The translations under genes and the position numbers were made by a program. The notes under the pieces were generated by a model. It did no database searches, was not told the DNA's origin, and was given only the letters and a program-made list of their open reading frames with translations. A stretch of 64,000 nt of DNA from Ancistrus triradiatus (taxonomy: Eukaryota > Chordata > Actinopteri > Siluriformes > Loricariidae), in NCBI GenBank assembly GCA_025084515.1, contig JAJAGP010000101.1, positions 310,001 to 374,000 of the forward strand, written 5' to 3'. Numbering within the stretch: position 1 is the first letter of the stretch; the number at the start of each line of letters is the position of its first letter. Below are positions 12,542 to 22,688 of the stretch, piece after piece.

Positions 12542-12819
12542 CTGTGACTAGCATAATCCAAGGGACCAAAAGCAGCATGACACTGTGAAAGGTGACACCT
12601 TCCTTCAAGATGACAATGAAGACCTCAGCGTTCATCACCACAGCATAGAGCAGGCCGGCCCACATGAACAGCAAACAGCTCAGGAAGTATCTATAATTAC
12701 GAAAGCCCACGCACTGGCCAAAGAACACACAGTGGTGGTCACGGCGCAGCACACACACGTTGCAGTCGTAGCAATGAGAGCACCGTGGCGGAGTGTGTGT
12801 CTCACAGGTGTAACAGTAC
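12542..12819 (-). CDS. zdhhc24: zdhhc24 coding exon 2 (catalytic DHHC cysteine-rich domain)
   Basis: Encodes about residues 102-195. It contains the zinc-binding cysteine-rich domain (Cys/His ladder C104, C107, H117, C118, C121, C124) and the catalytic Asp-His-His-Cys at 129-132 within 'LRRDHHCVFFGQCVG', then a third membrane segment. C132 is the residue expected to form the acyl-enzyme intermediate. Acceptor AG at 12821-12820 and donor GTAAGT from 12541 are clear. The first codon (Arg) is split with exon 1 as AG|G. All zinc ligands I can check are present, so the enzyme looks functional. Confidence 0.95.
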
Positions 12820-12950
12820 CTGACAATTGAACAGATTTTTACAATACCACTTAAAATATCCAGTTGCACATGTGGGTTAGACTAAGTGCTTGATTGAAAT
12901 TAGATTGAGGCTAAGAAGACTAGAGAGAAATACTCTACAAATGAAATTAC

Positions 12951-13255
12951 CTCCAGCCCTGGCCCACACTGTCACTGGCAAAAAACACTCCACGGACACT
13001 CGGGCTGGTTTTCAGGAAGAGTGAGGCATTCCAGATTATGCTTCCCAGCATGAAGTACTGAGCCAACAGGTGCATGGCCTTCCAGTGGAAGGACCACTCA
13101 GACTCTTTCTGTGCTGCTTCAAGAGGGGCTTCCATCAGCACCAGGTAGCTCACTTCAGCAGTGATAGAAACCACCAGAGCTGTGTTGAGGAAGATGGGCA
13201 GGTGCCGGCATCCCTTCTCCACACCACACCACACTTTACTCCCAAGCCTTACCAT
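12951..13255 (-). CDS. zdhhc24: zdhhc24 coding exon 1 (start)
   Basis: First coding exon of a probable S-palmitoyltransferase, which transfers palmitate from its own cysteine to cysteines of membrane proteins, probably in Golgi or other endomembranes. The start ATG at 13255-13253 has A at -3 and G at +4. Residues 1-101 include two predicted membrane segments (about 20-42 and 63-82) and end in 'SVRGVFF...GQGW', the conserved run before the cysteine-rich domain in ZDHHC24. Donor GTAATT begins at 12950. Introns are 131 bp and 1782 bp. The 291-residue total is close to human ZDHHC24 (284). Of the DHHC paralogues, the C-terminal block and overall length fit ZDHHC24 best. Confidence 0.93.
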
Positions 13256-14122
13256 CGTTACAATTTAGGAGCTCTCAATTGTAAACTGCTGAGTTTTGTA
13301 AACAGACACCTACTTTGCTGGCCTTTACATAAAATCAGAGCTGCTTAACTGTGACTCTGAAGTTATCATATTACACTCCAGTTTAAGGCAATACAAAATA
13401 TACCGTATAACTTATGGCAGTGTCAATACTACACAACACAAGACTGCTAGCCTAGCCACCTGCTACTTATCACAGCACATTACAAGTGGCTGCCTTGTTG
13501 CACATCGGCAGCCGGTGGGTGGCTACAGAAAGGTAAACATTTAAACCGCTTCGTCGATTAATTTAATATTTTCTGCTGTTTTTGTAATCGGCGTTTGCAA
13601 AATAAACATTGCTACAAAGCTAGGTGGCTACCTAACAACCCTTTGCGACACATTATTTTAGTGTTACGATGTAAACTGTCCCTTAAGAGCAAGGATCGAA
13701 ACACCCTGGTTCCTAGTCACAAGCCGTTTTTCAGTTTCTTTTCGTTGAATTGGCGGTTGATTTAAATAGGAGTGGTAAAGTTAATTCAATATATGATAAA
13801 TGAAGTGACATTAAAACGCATAAAGCGCGCTGTACGGGACAAAGGCACATAGTTTGATCGCTGAAACGTACAGCTCTACAATATTCTGGTATTTGTGACA
13901 AGATTTCTTTTTGTTTTGTGGAGCACAGAAAAGCACGCAAATGCCTATTGATTTACTACAAAATTTATATTACAACAGTGCCATCTTGTTTCAATTTAGA
14001 GTAATTATTCGTCTGTTTTATAGTGTTCTCCAGTTCGTTAGGCACGAGTACACTCAGATTAACATTCCATGTAATGAGGCATTATTTGATTTCCCTCCTT
14101 CAGTCTTGTATGAGTTATTTTC
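13256..14122. other. zdhhc24 upstream region
   Basis: Contains the 5' UTR and promoter of zdhhc24, which is transcribed leftward. GC is slightly raised around 13490-13560 and 13800-13870. No TATA box or divergent exon could be assigned. Confidence 0.35.
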
Positions 14123-14409
14123 CCCAGGAAAAAAATGTACTATGAACTTTGACAGTAGAACCATGAAGTGGCCAAATTACCACCAAAATTCATAGTACAA
14201 CTGTGAAATAATTCATGATCAGTTCACAGTCAACCAAGTTTACAGTTGTACTATGAAGTTTCACAGTAGAACCATGAAGTGGCCAAATAACCATCAAAAA
14301 TTCATAGTAGAACTGTGAACGTCATGGTAAAACTGTGAAAGTTCACATTAAAACTGTCAAGCAATTCACAGTTTTTCTATAAAAATTCACAGTACATTTT
14401 TTTCCTGGG
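14123..14409. mobile_element. MITE-like element made of tandem AGTAGAACTGTGAA-type units
   Basis: Outer inverted repeats CCCAGGAAAAAAATGTACT and AGTACATTTTTTTCCTGGG are nearly perfect inverses. The interior is a tandem array of related units (TTCATAGTAGAACTGTGAA, CCATGAAGTGGCCAAAT), themselves partly palindromic (TTCACAG/CTGTGAA). No coding capacity. Confidence 0.7.
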
Positions 14410-14734
14410 CCTCCAAATGAGAAATTCGAAATCAAGTACCAGTTGCGTGTTAGTATTATAAAATGTAAATTGTGTAAGAGATGTAAATATTATTTGCCAT
14501 GAACTGACTTCTATTCAAGTCTTAAAATAGCAAGACCATTCGAGTTCACTAGCTGAACTGGCACTGACCAACGTTACCAACATGGTACAACCTGGAACAG
14601 CATGGAAGACGCATGGTCTTTCTCATAAAACACTGGAACCAGCATACCAGCATCCAAAACACAACATGCGGGTCTTTGGTAGGTATGAAGAAAAAAATGT
14701 ACCCAATCATTTTATTACCCTGACTACCTAAAAT

Positions 14735-14930
14735 TTATATGGGAGCCTAGTGCGGATAAGGTACTGGACTATGGACCAAAAGGTCCAGGGTTCAAATCCC
14801 ACCTCTGCCAAGCTGCCACTGTTTGGTCCTTGAGCAAGGCCCTTAACCAACAATTGCTTGGATTGTAAGACTGTATCAATTGTAAGTTGCTCTGGATAAG
14901 GGCATCTGCTAAATGCTGTAAATGTAAATA
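14735..14930 (+). mobile_element. tRNA-derived SINE, copy 1
   Basis: Has a B-box-like GGTTCAAATCCC at about 14790, a body with CCTTGAGCAAGGCCCTTAAC, and the fish 3' tail GGATAAGGGCATCTGCTAAATG followed in pieces by TGTAAATG units. A second copy at 61822-62010 shares body and tail almost base for base. Confidence 0.85.
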
Positions 14931-15430
14931 TGCAGAAACAGCAAGAGGATCGACTGCTCTTTATGATTATTTTCTGTGGGCCTTTTAGCAAGATATAATG
15001 TGTTGAATGTGGAAAAAAGACTATGTGAAAATCCAAACACAGGTCTTAAGCAAGAAATCATAAAAAGCAATTAGTTCTTGATGTATACACAACTGATCAA
15101 AAATGAATGTATATCATGAGTGAAATGATTGTGAGAATCAGTGTCAATCCATTCAACAGTATCCAGTTAATGAGTAGTTGAAAAATGTCTTAAGTTAGTT
15201 TGTGTTTAATATGAGGCCAAATACTCTCTATAGGGTTCAAATCTGGACTTTGCTCGGACCAAACTTTGTAGTGCTAGCAGAAACATTTGTCTTGTCGAAA
15301 AATAAAATTTGATTATTCTCTATAGAAAATAACTTTTCTGTTGTTCCAAGCAAGCCTCAGTGCAATATTTTACTGTACTCCAAATCATTAATTGACTTTT
15401 CATAGTGATGCACACCAGTACTGGCTAATA

Positions 15431-15623
15431 CAGTGTCTCAATTCTGGTCCTGGCGCCCCACCGCTCTACATGTTTCAGTGTTTTCCTGCTCCCAACACAC
15501 CTGATTCAACTACTCAGCTCATTAACAAAGCCCGTTATTGAGTGAAAGTGGGTATGTTTAAACAGGAGAAGCACTAAATTGGGGAGAGCGGTGGGGCGCC
15601 AGGGCCAGGATTGACAAACACTG
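15431..15623. mobile_element. hAT-type MITE with 8-bp target duplication
   Basis: 193 bp between two copies of GGCTAATA (15423-15430 and 15624-15631). Ends are inverse: CAGTGTCTCAATTCTGGTCC and, inverted, CAGTGTTTGTCAATCCTGGC, continuing into a shared TGGCGCCCCACCGCTCT arm. An 8-bp duplication and CAGTG ends are typical of hAT elements. Non-coding. Confidence 0.85.
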
Positions 15624-15631
15624 GGCTAATA

Positions 15632-18168
15632 CAGCGTGTAATATTAGAATGATTTTTCCTGGACTGGTTGGACTGGTCTCTGGCGCCACATAATGGCACC
15701 TGTAACATCAACAGCCACGGCCCTGCACACAGAGCAAATGAGCAAAATTGAACTCTCTTCCCTATATGTTTTCATACACCATGTTTTGAACGTCAGATTC
15801 AAGACATGCTACAGTAATTGTTCTTAGAACTGAACATTTTTATTAAGTATCGAGATCTGACTATATAATTCCTAGTAAAATGCATTAGACAATCTGATAA
15901 TTAAATTTGCATACAGCAAATAAATAGAAAAAGCAAGTAGCCCTCTGCTTGTATTCTCTGGCACAATGTTTAGAGGATCTGTAATGAAATATTACAGTCC
16001 ATGTCAATGCTATTATTATCTACTCTCTAAATTATTATTTTTTAGAATTGGCAGAAAATATTAACCAAATAAATAGAGTCAAAACAGCACTCTAATAACT
16101 AAAAATAATAAGTAAGTAAACAAACAAACAAATAAATAAATAAAAACAATGTAATGTAAAATGACTAGTATGATGCAGTCTGTGTAATTCTTTTTTCAGT
16201 TTGTCCTCCTCCAATCCATCGAGGATAATCCCTTTAATCCTTTAACCCTTGCAGACTGTGGTTGAATTTGCCAGACATGATACCTTTTATGAACAGCATG
16301 CATAAGAATAGTGCTAAAAATCAAAACTGGTCGTGTGAGACTCACTTGCCAAGGTAAGATCTCATTTATTGTAACTTGTCACACTGACCTGCTTTTATTT
16401 CATTGACTCATACCCTTTTCCATGAGAGATCCACAAAAATCAGTCTTTCGTATACTGCTTAGAAATCTAGTTAAAATGATATAGTTGTCAATTAACCTTT
16501 TTACTTTGGTTTCATGATTTGGAGGTTGTAATATAGTTGCAGGATAATAAAGTAGTGCAAATGTGTGTGGTTTAAGTTCATGTTAATGCATAGACTGTAG
16601 GGAGCATTACTGTGCATATATCCATTGAAGTGTTATAGTAGCCTACTTAATTTAAGATAGGGTTCAGAACTAAAACGTTTTTGTTTGTTTGTTTGTTTGT
16701 TTTGTTTGTTTATACTTTTTATTCAATCCAGACACCATTACATCAATCATATGTAATTGATAATACAGTGAGAACCTCTCAAATTTGTCTCTGGTATGCA
16801 GTCGTACTTATTATTTGTACCAGCTGATAGAAACAACATTGTCAGAGGGTCTCAGTCCAAGATGAGGTTTGCAACATGACGTTTGAGTGGTGCATTAATG
16901 GAAACACCAAAGACACCGGAGGTGGACTACTAGTACCAGTCTCGAGCACAGGAATGGTATCCAGTATAAAAATCTGTACCAAATTTAATATGCGGATGCT
17001 CTGCTGTGGTGACCCCTAATGGGAACAGCTAAAAGAGGGTTTTTTTAATGCAGTTGTGTATATGGGCCTTCTATTTTTTCATTCTGGTTAGACTGAATTT
17101 AACTTCTTCTCTTAAGACAATATCATACATGAAATAGCCTTTACTTCACAAACCAGAGAAAACTGTTATGCCATTTTTAAATATTTGATCTGAACATAAC
17201 CTGAAATTCAAAGTTTAACTGCTTTACTGAAAAGAAAAAAGGGTTAAACAGTGTTCAAACATTTACAAAGCTTCTATAAGAACCATTTAGCATTTCTTGC
17301 CATTAAAACTCTGGAATAATACCTTCTGAAATGGAAGTCATGTGAAAAATAAATTACAAATGTGACAGGGTATTTGCAATATTATCTTTATTATTACTTA
17401 ACAATATCTTTAAATCAGTACCCTAAACGTAAATACTAGTTTATATACAGACAGGTACTTGCATATCAAGTATACGACATATTATCCAAAACCATAATAT
17501 AAGGCAAGTTCTGAGCTCTGAACCAAATTACCCGCAATACAATAAAGAATTTATATTAATTGAATTAACATGTAGCTATCTTATTATGTAAACATGTAAC
17601 TTTCTTGTTACTTGAGTATGTCCATTACTTCATGAGAGAAACAGAAAGAAACTGGCTCTAACTGAAACTTTTAGCCTCTCAAGCTTTGAAAAGATGCTGC
17701 TGCATTATGGGAAACGTAATGAATGTAGTGAATTTGTATAGCATGTCTTGTAGTTCTGTTCAACATTCCAGGATAAAATTGACTTTTTATTGCTGTAATT
17801 TTAGTGGGGCACAGCAAAATTGTACTGGGTCACGTGCCCCTGTAAAGTGGCTCTAATTAATGATGGTTTTTGAAAATATTTAAAATGAGACTGGTGCTTT
17901 AGGATTATTCACTGACTGTTATATGATTGAAGGACACTGATACTCCTGTGTGTACATGTATGTTTTTTCAGAATCGGATATGGCTTACATATAAGTCAAC
18001 ATAAAACACCAGGAAAGACAAGGATGGAAACGAATTTTCAGTCCCTAAGGCGAGATCATCAGTTATACAGTGTATTGTTCTATGTCCAAAATACAGTATA
18101 TTGTTATGTGTACGTCATGAAAATTATGACTACTGTACTATGCAGAATTTGCTTATTGAAGACAGTAC
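15632..18168. other. Intergenic between zdhhc24 and the repeat nest
   Basis: AT-rich. A short stretch at 16975-17040 (CTCTGCTGTGGTGACCCCTA) resembles the 3' end of a LINE reading frame ('..CCGDP' plus stop), as at 29911-30022. A TTTG microsatellite lies at 16682-16712. I searched here for the missing 5' exons of the kizuna-like gene and found none. Confidence 0.4.
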
Positions 18169-18525
18169 AGTGACACTTTTGTTTATGAACCCATTAGAAG
18201 TTTTCACCTAAAAAGAACCAAATTAAACAAATGAGACAAAAACATTATACAAGGTGATTTATTTACTGAGGAAAATGATCTAATATTACACATCTGTATG
18301 TGGCTAAAGTATGTGAACCTGTATTCAGTATCTGGTATATATACAGTAATAATTGCAGCTAAACATTCAGTCCTGCATGTTGGTTTGGTGGAATTTTAAC
18401 CCATGCCTGTTCAGAACAACATCAACACTTGTTTGTGGATTTCCTCACGTGAACTATGTGGAACTTCAGGTCCTTCCACAAAGGACTTTGACTTAGAAAT
18501 TCCAATACATTAACTTTATTCATCA
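18169..18525 (-). mobile_element. Tc1 family I copy, left part (split by a LINE)
   Basis: Degenerate left end (CAGTGACACTTTTGTTTATG) and left arm of family I, aligned with the copy at 3476-4839 up to CATTAACTTTATTC. Sequence then changes abruptly to a LINE 3' tail. The remainder of the same element resumes at 22689. Confidence 0.8.
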
Positions 18526-19323
18526 TTATCATCATCATCATCTTTTTAGCTTATTCATCAGGATTGCGGTGGCAGCAGGGCAAGCAAAGAGGCCTAGGCA
18601 TCTCTGTCCCCCGTAAATTCTGCCAGCTTCTCCTGAGGGATCCCCAGCTGCTCCCGGGGAAATGTAATCCCTCCAGTGAGTCCTTGGTCTACCCTGGGGC
18701 CTCCTCCCAGGTGGCCGTGCCTGATACACCTCTACTGGCGTCCAGGATGCATCCTTGTCAGATGCCCGAACCACTTCAACTGGCTCCTCTCAACACGAAG
18801 GAGCCACAGTTCTATTCCGAGCCCCTCCCAGATTGCTGAGCTCCTCACCTGATCACAGAGAGTATGCCCAGCAACCCTCTGGAGAAAGCTCATTTCGGCC
18901 ACTTGTATCCACAGTCTCATCCTTTTGGTCTTTACCCACAGTTCATGACCATAGATGAGAGTGGGGACATAGATTGACCGGTAAATTGAGAGGTTTGCTT
19001 TATTGCTTAGCTCCCTCTTCACCACTACGGTTCAGTACAGCGACTGCATCACTGCTGATGCTGCACCCAACCTACGGCTGTTCTCACGATTTTTCCCATA
19101 AGTCGTGAACAAGACCCCGAGATACTTGAACTCCTCCCCTTAGGGTAGGTTCACACCCTCTACCTGAAGGGAGCATGCCATTGTTTTTCGGGAAATAACC
19201 ATGGCAGAAGGCCTCCATGCGAAGAAGCCAGAAGAACAACATAATCAGCAAATAGCAGAGATGACACCCCCCCAACAAACTCCCATGTGAGGGAGTGAAG
19301 AGTTGGTCTGCTATTCCATGGCC
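18526..19323 (-). mobile_element. LINE ORF2 remnant, C-terminal part
   Basis: The minus-strand frame at 18732-19025 carries a typical fish non-LTR retrotransposon C-terminal sequence: 'LSIYRSIYVPTLIYGHELWV', then 'AEMSFLQRVAGHTL' and 'WFGHLTRMHPGR'. It continues in another frame at 18538-18774 ('GRPRTHWRDYISPGA'). The 3' tail is an ATG/CAT trinucleotide run at 18526-18542. The upstream end at 19323 is the insertion point of the LTR element; the rest of the reverse transcriptase lies at 22455-22688. Clade uncertain. Confidence 0.85.
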
Positions 19324-20261
19324 TGTTATGGTTCACCATTTAAAAACTGTGACGAACCGTATAAATAAACAATAACTTGGTTGGGACCCAAGTGCAATTA
19401 GCTCCAGTTGGTAATAATAACTGAAATAAAAATAAATAAATAAACGGTAATGAAACCGAAGATATAAATAAAGAAATAAACGAAATAAATGAAAATGCAT
19501 GCCGTAAGCATACCGCAGTGCTATTCAAAGCATGTTTACGGCGTGCCTCCGATTGCGCAATCAGCGCCCCGGGTCTGCGCATGCGCAGTGCGCAAAAGCC
19601 CGAACGGAGCTTCCACGAGCTCCGTCCCGCTCAACCGTGGTTAAACGTGGCCTTGGAAGAGTGGCACGGTAGCGGTAAATGAAGAGGACGTCGTTATTAA
19701 ACGCAGCGTCCTCTTCAAGCGTGATCGGGAACTAAATACGCCAGATCACGGCAAGGGGGGGCGATGGCGTAAGGAAAAGACGGAGGGAGTGAGGCTTAGA
19801 ACTGCCGGAGCAGCTCGGTAAAAGCAAAATAAAGAAAATAAACAAAACGACTGACCCTACTCTACCTAGGGCCCTAGCTTTAACGAGCTGCCTCCTGGCA
19901 GCCCCCGTCTGAGAGTCTTGATACCCCCAGAACGTACCTTTGTCCCTGTTAAAATAAATAACAAAAAGAATTGCAAAAGCCGTCTGAAAACATGCAGGCA
20001 GCAGTGAGCGCTTGTGTGCGTCTCAGCCGGGTGTATTCAAGAAGCCCGTGGGTGCGCGTCGAAAACGCAGGGTGCATAGAGCGATGCAGCGACGGCGAGT
20101 GAGCCCCAAAGGTGTGCTTATAAGGGCTCACCCGCAGGTGTCGCCACTTAACAATGAAATGTCCATGACAGGCATGCGCTTACGCGATCACGCTGCCACA
20201 GCTCACGCCGTCAAGCCGGGATAACTCCTGGATAATAATGGCCAAAGAGTGATCCCTAACA
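19324..20261 (-). repeat. LTR 1 (3' LTR) of a non-autonomous LTR retroelement
   Basis: 938 bp, TG...CA ended (TGTTATGGTTC ... CCCTAACA), matching the 614-bp LTR at 21841-22454. It carries two segments missing from the other LTR: a hairpin at about 19497-19545 (GCATGCCGTAAGCAT against GCATGTTTACGGCGTGC) and about 270 bp at 19576-19848 that is CpG-rich. A TATA-like TTATAAG lies at 20117-20123. On the minus strand, a G-rich tract (20265-20274) directly precedes this LTR, as a polypurine tract would. Confidence 0.85.
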
Positions 20262-21856
20262 GTACCCCCCCCCCAAGCACAACCAACCCCTCCCCTAGCC
20301 TGTCTCACCCGCTCAGGGTTGAGCAGATGGCACACAGAGAGGCGCCAGTAGGCCGGAAAGGCCTTGAAAAAGGGGCTGAAGAGGAGAGGAGGGAAGGTCA
20401 TGGCCGGTCCAACATCCATGGTGGGCTCAGTGACCAACCTGATCAGCTTCAGGGCAACACTGAGCGCTGGCGGCTGAGGAGCGGAACTCAGCGACTCAGA
20501 GACGGAGCTCAGCAGCTCAGGGACTAAGCTAGACGCCGGCGGCCCATGGACGGGACTCGACGGCTGAGGGGCGGAGCTCGACGCTGGTGGCTCAGAGGCG
20601 GAGCTCGAAAGCTCAGGGGCGGAGCTCGGCGCTGGCGGCTCAGGGGCAAAACTCGGCCCAGCGAGACCCGTACAAAAGGTGGGTTCGAGGCGTCGGGCCG
20701 GGCAGACAGAAAAACACAGCTGCGGTCACAACGGTGTCACAGGGATGACCGCGGTGTGATCTACAGCGGCGCTAGGTGCCGCTAAATGCCCAAGCGTGGA
20801 GCTTACCTGCTCACATGCGGGGCTTAGAGGTGCGATGAGCTCCTATACGGGGCTAGGTGGTGCTAAATGCCCTGACATGCAGCTTAGTTGCTCGGACACA
20901 GGGCTAACGGGAGCGATGAGCCCAGGTACAGGGCTAGGGGGTGCCAAATGTTTAGGCACAGGGTCTAACTGCCCAGGTGCAGAGCTTACATGTGCGGCGA
21001 GCCCAGGTTCAGAGCTAGGTGTCACTGAACGCTCACTTTTTGAGCTTACGAGCATGGCATGCTCGTGAACGGGGCTTGGCCACGCTAAATGCCCAGGCAT
21101 GGAGTTTTCATGCTCGAATGCGGGGCTTACAGGCACAATGAGCTCCTGTATGGGGCTAGGCAGCACTAAATGCCCTGACGCGGAGCTTAGTTGCTCGGAC
21201 ACTGGGCTAACAGGCGTGGTGAGCCCAGGTACAGGGCTAGGGGGTGCCAAATTCTCAGGCACGGGGTCTAACTGACCAGGTGCGGAGCTTACATGCCCGG
21301 CGAACCCAGGTTCAGAGCTAGGGGGTGCTGAAAGCTCAATTTTGGAGCCTACTAGCACGGCGTGCTCCTGAACGGGGCTTGACGGTGCTAAATGCCCACG
21401 CATGCAGCATTCATGCTCGGATGTGGGGCTAATAGACGCGGTGAGCCCTTGTACAGGTCTGGAGGGGATAGTGTGCTTTAAAATGACACTCCCCGGGACC
21501 ACCCACTCCGGCATGGGGATTTGCTCGACAGGTTTGTACATATCGAGCGGCTCCTCCGGCCAGGCCTGTGGAAAAATTTTAATCTCACCCGTGGGCAAGA
21601 AAATTTCGCCTGTCACCCGCTCCCTGCGGGGATGGTCCTTCCTGATGGGAGGGTTGGGTTTCATGGGGGGTTTGAGTGTTGGTCCCTCAAAATTAGGCGG
21701 GACCAACAACCCCAGCATAAACCTGGCTGGCAATCGGCGTCTATGGCGACAAGGGCAGGGCAGCTCTTGAGGGCTGCGATGGGCCACTGGAATCATGACT
21801 CGGCCATAGTCACGAGATAACCCCTCAGAAGCCAGCATTCTGTTACGGTTCGCCAT
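20180..21856 (-). pseudogene. Long Pro/Ser-rich reading frame of the LTR element, two nonsense codons
   Basis: One minus-strand frame runs from ATG at 21856-21854 (inside the 5' LTR, 13 bases from its end) to a stop at 20182-20180 (inside the 3' LTR), about 559 codons. It is interrupted only by TAG at 20845-20843 and TGA at 20728-20726. The first about 140 codons have a mixed composition (a basic Arg-rich patch, then 'GEIFLPTGEIKIFPQAWPEE'). Next comes a 101-codon tandem duplication (DNA about 21121-21424 and 20818-21120) with recurring 'GHLAPPSPV' sub-motifs, then a shorter array with 'SSAPE' and 'SEPPA' units, then a Phe/Pro-rich tail entering the LTR. The TAG replaces a Gln codon kept in the sister repeat. 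No gag zinc knuckle, protease, reverse transcriptase or integrase motif is visible. The function is unknown to me; a captured host sequence or a degenerate gag-like protein are options. Confidence 0.6.
20262..21840 (-). mobile_element. Internal region of the non-autonomous LTR element
   Basis: 1579 bp between the LTRs, too short for gag-pol and with no pol motif in any frame. It is GC-rich, unlike its surroundings. It contains the reading frame described at 20180-21856, a 303-bp direct duplication (20818-21120 / 21121-21424) and a roughly 24-30 bp minisatellite at about 20460-20650 (CTCAGGGGCGGAGCTCG units). A primer-binding-site candidate starting TGGCTTCTGAGGGG on the minus strand lies six bases inside the 5' LTR (from 21834). 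Confidence 0.75.
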
Positions 21857-22454
21857 TTAAAAACTGTGATGAACCGTATAAATAAAAAATAACTTGGTTG
21901 GGACCCAAGTGCAGTGAGCTCCAGTTGGTAATAATAACTGAAATAAATCTAAATAAATAAAAGGAAATGAAACTGAAGATGTAATAAAGAAATAAACTAA
22001 ATAAAAGAAAATGCACGCTTCCGATTGCGCAATCAGCACTCCGGGTCTGCAAAACGACTGACCCTACCCTACCTAGGGCCCTAGCTTTACCGAGCTGCCT
22101 CCTGGCAGCCCCCATCTGAGGGCCTTGATACCCCCAGAACGTACCTTTGTCGCTGTTAAAATTAATAACAAAAAGAATTGCAAAAGCCGTCTGAAAAAAT
22201 GCAGGCAGCAGTGAGCGCTTGTGTGCGTCTCAGCCGGGTGCATTCAAGAAGCCTGTGGGTACGCGTCGGAAACGCAGGGCGCATAGAGCGATGCAGCGAC
22301 GGCGAGTGAGCCCCAAGGTGTGCCTATAAGGTGTCGTCACTTAACAATGAAATGCCCGTGAAAGGCTTACGCACGCGGGATCGCGCTTCCGAAGCTCACG
22401 CCGTCGAGCCAGGATAATTCTTGGATAAAAGCGGCCAAAGAGTGATCCCTAACA
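21841..22454 (-). repeat. LTR 2 (5' LTR) of the non-autonomous LTR retroelement
   Basis: 614 bp from TGTTACGGTTC to CCCTAACA. Aligned blocks match LTR 1 closely, with two deletions relative to it (near 22017 and 22052). A TATA-like CTATAAGG lies near 22324. Flanking 5-mers TGGCC (before LTR 1) and CGACC (after LTR 2) differ by two transitions, compatible with an aged 5-bp target duplication. Confidence 0.85.
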
Positions 22455-22688
22455 CGACCAAGACGAAATCTGCATTGTTTCTCCTGTATCCGAGGTTCAA
22501 GTATCGGACAAATTCTCCTTTCCAGTACCCTGGCATAGACTTTTCCAGGGAGACTGTGAAGTGTAATGCCCCGATAATTAGCACACAATCTCTGATCCCC
22601 CTTTTTAAAAATGGGAACCACCACCCCGGTTTTCCAAACCAAAGGTACTGTCCCCGATGTCTGTGCAATATTGTAGAGGCATGTCAGC
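22455..22688 (-). mobile_element. LINE reverse transcriptase remnant, N-terminal part
   Basis: The minus-strand frame includes 'TGVVVPIFKKGDQ' and 'NYRGITLHSLPGKVYARVLE', the start of the reverse transcriptase domain of fish LINEs, and breaks off at 'FRLGR' exactly where the LTR element starts. The rest resumes at 19323 leftward. On its other side it joins the Tc1 copy at 22689. Confidence 0.85.

Noticed and set aside
20460..20650. Regularly spaced GC-rich units suggesting a CRISPR-like array
   Set aside because: Units are contiguous and degenerate with no spacers; this is a minisatellite within an LTR element of an animal genome.
19324..22454. Endogenous retrovirus
   Set aside because: No gag, pol or env motif in any frame and an internal region of only 1.6 kb; called a non-autonomous LTR element instead.
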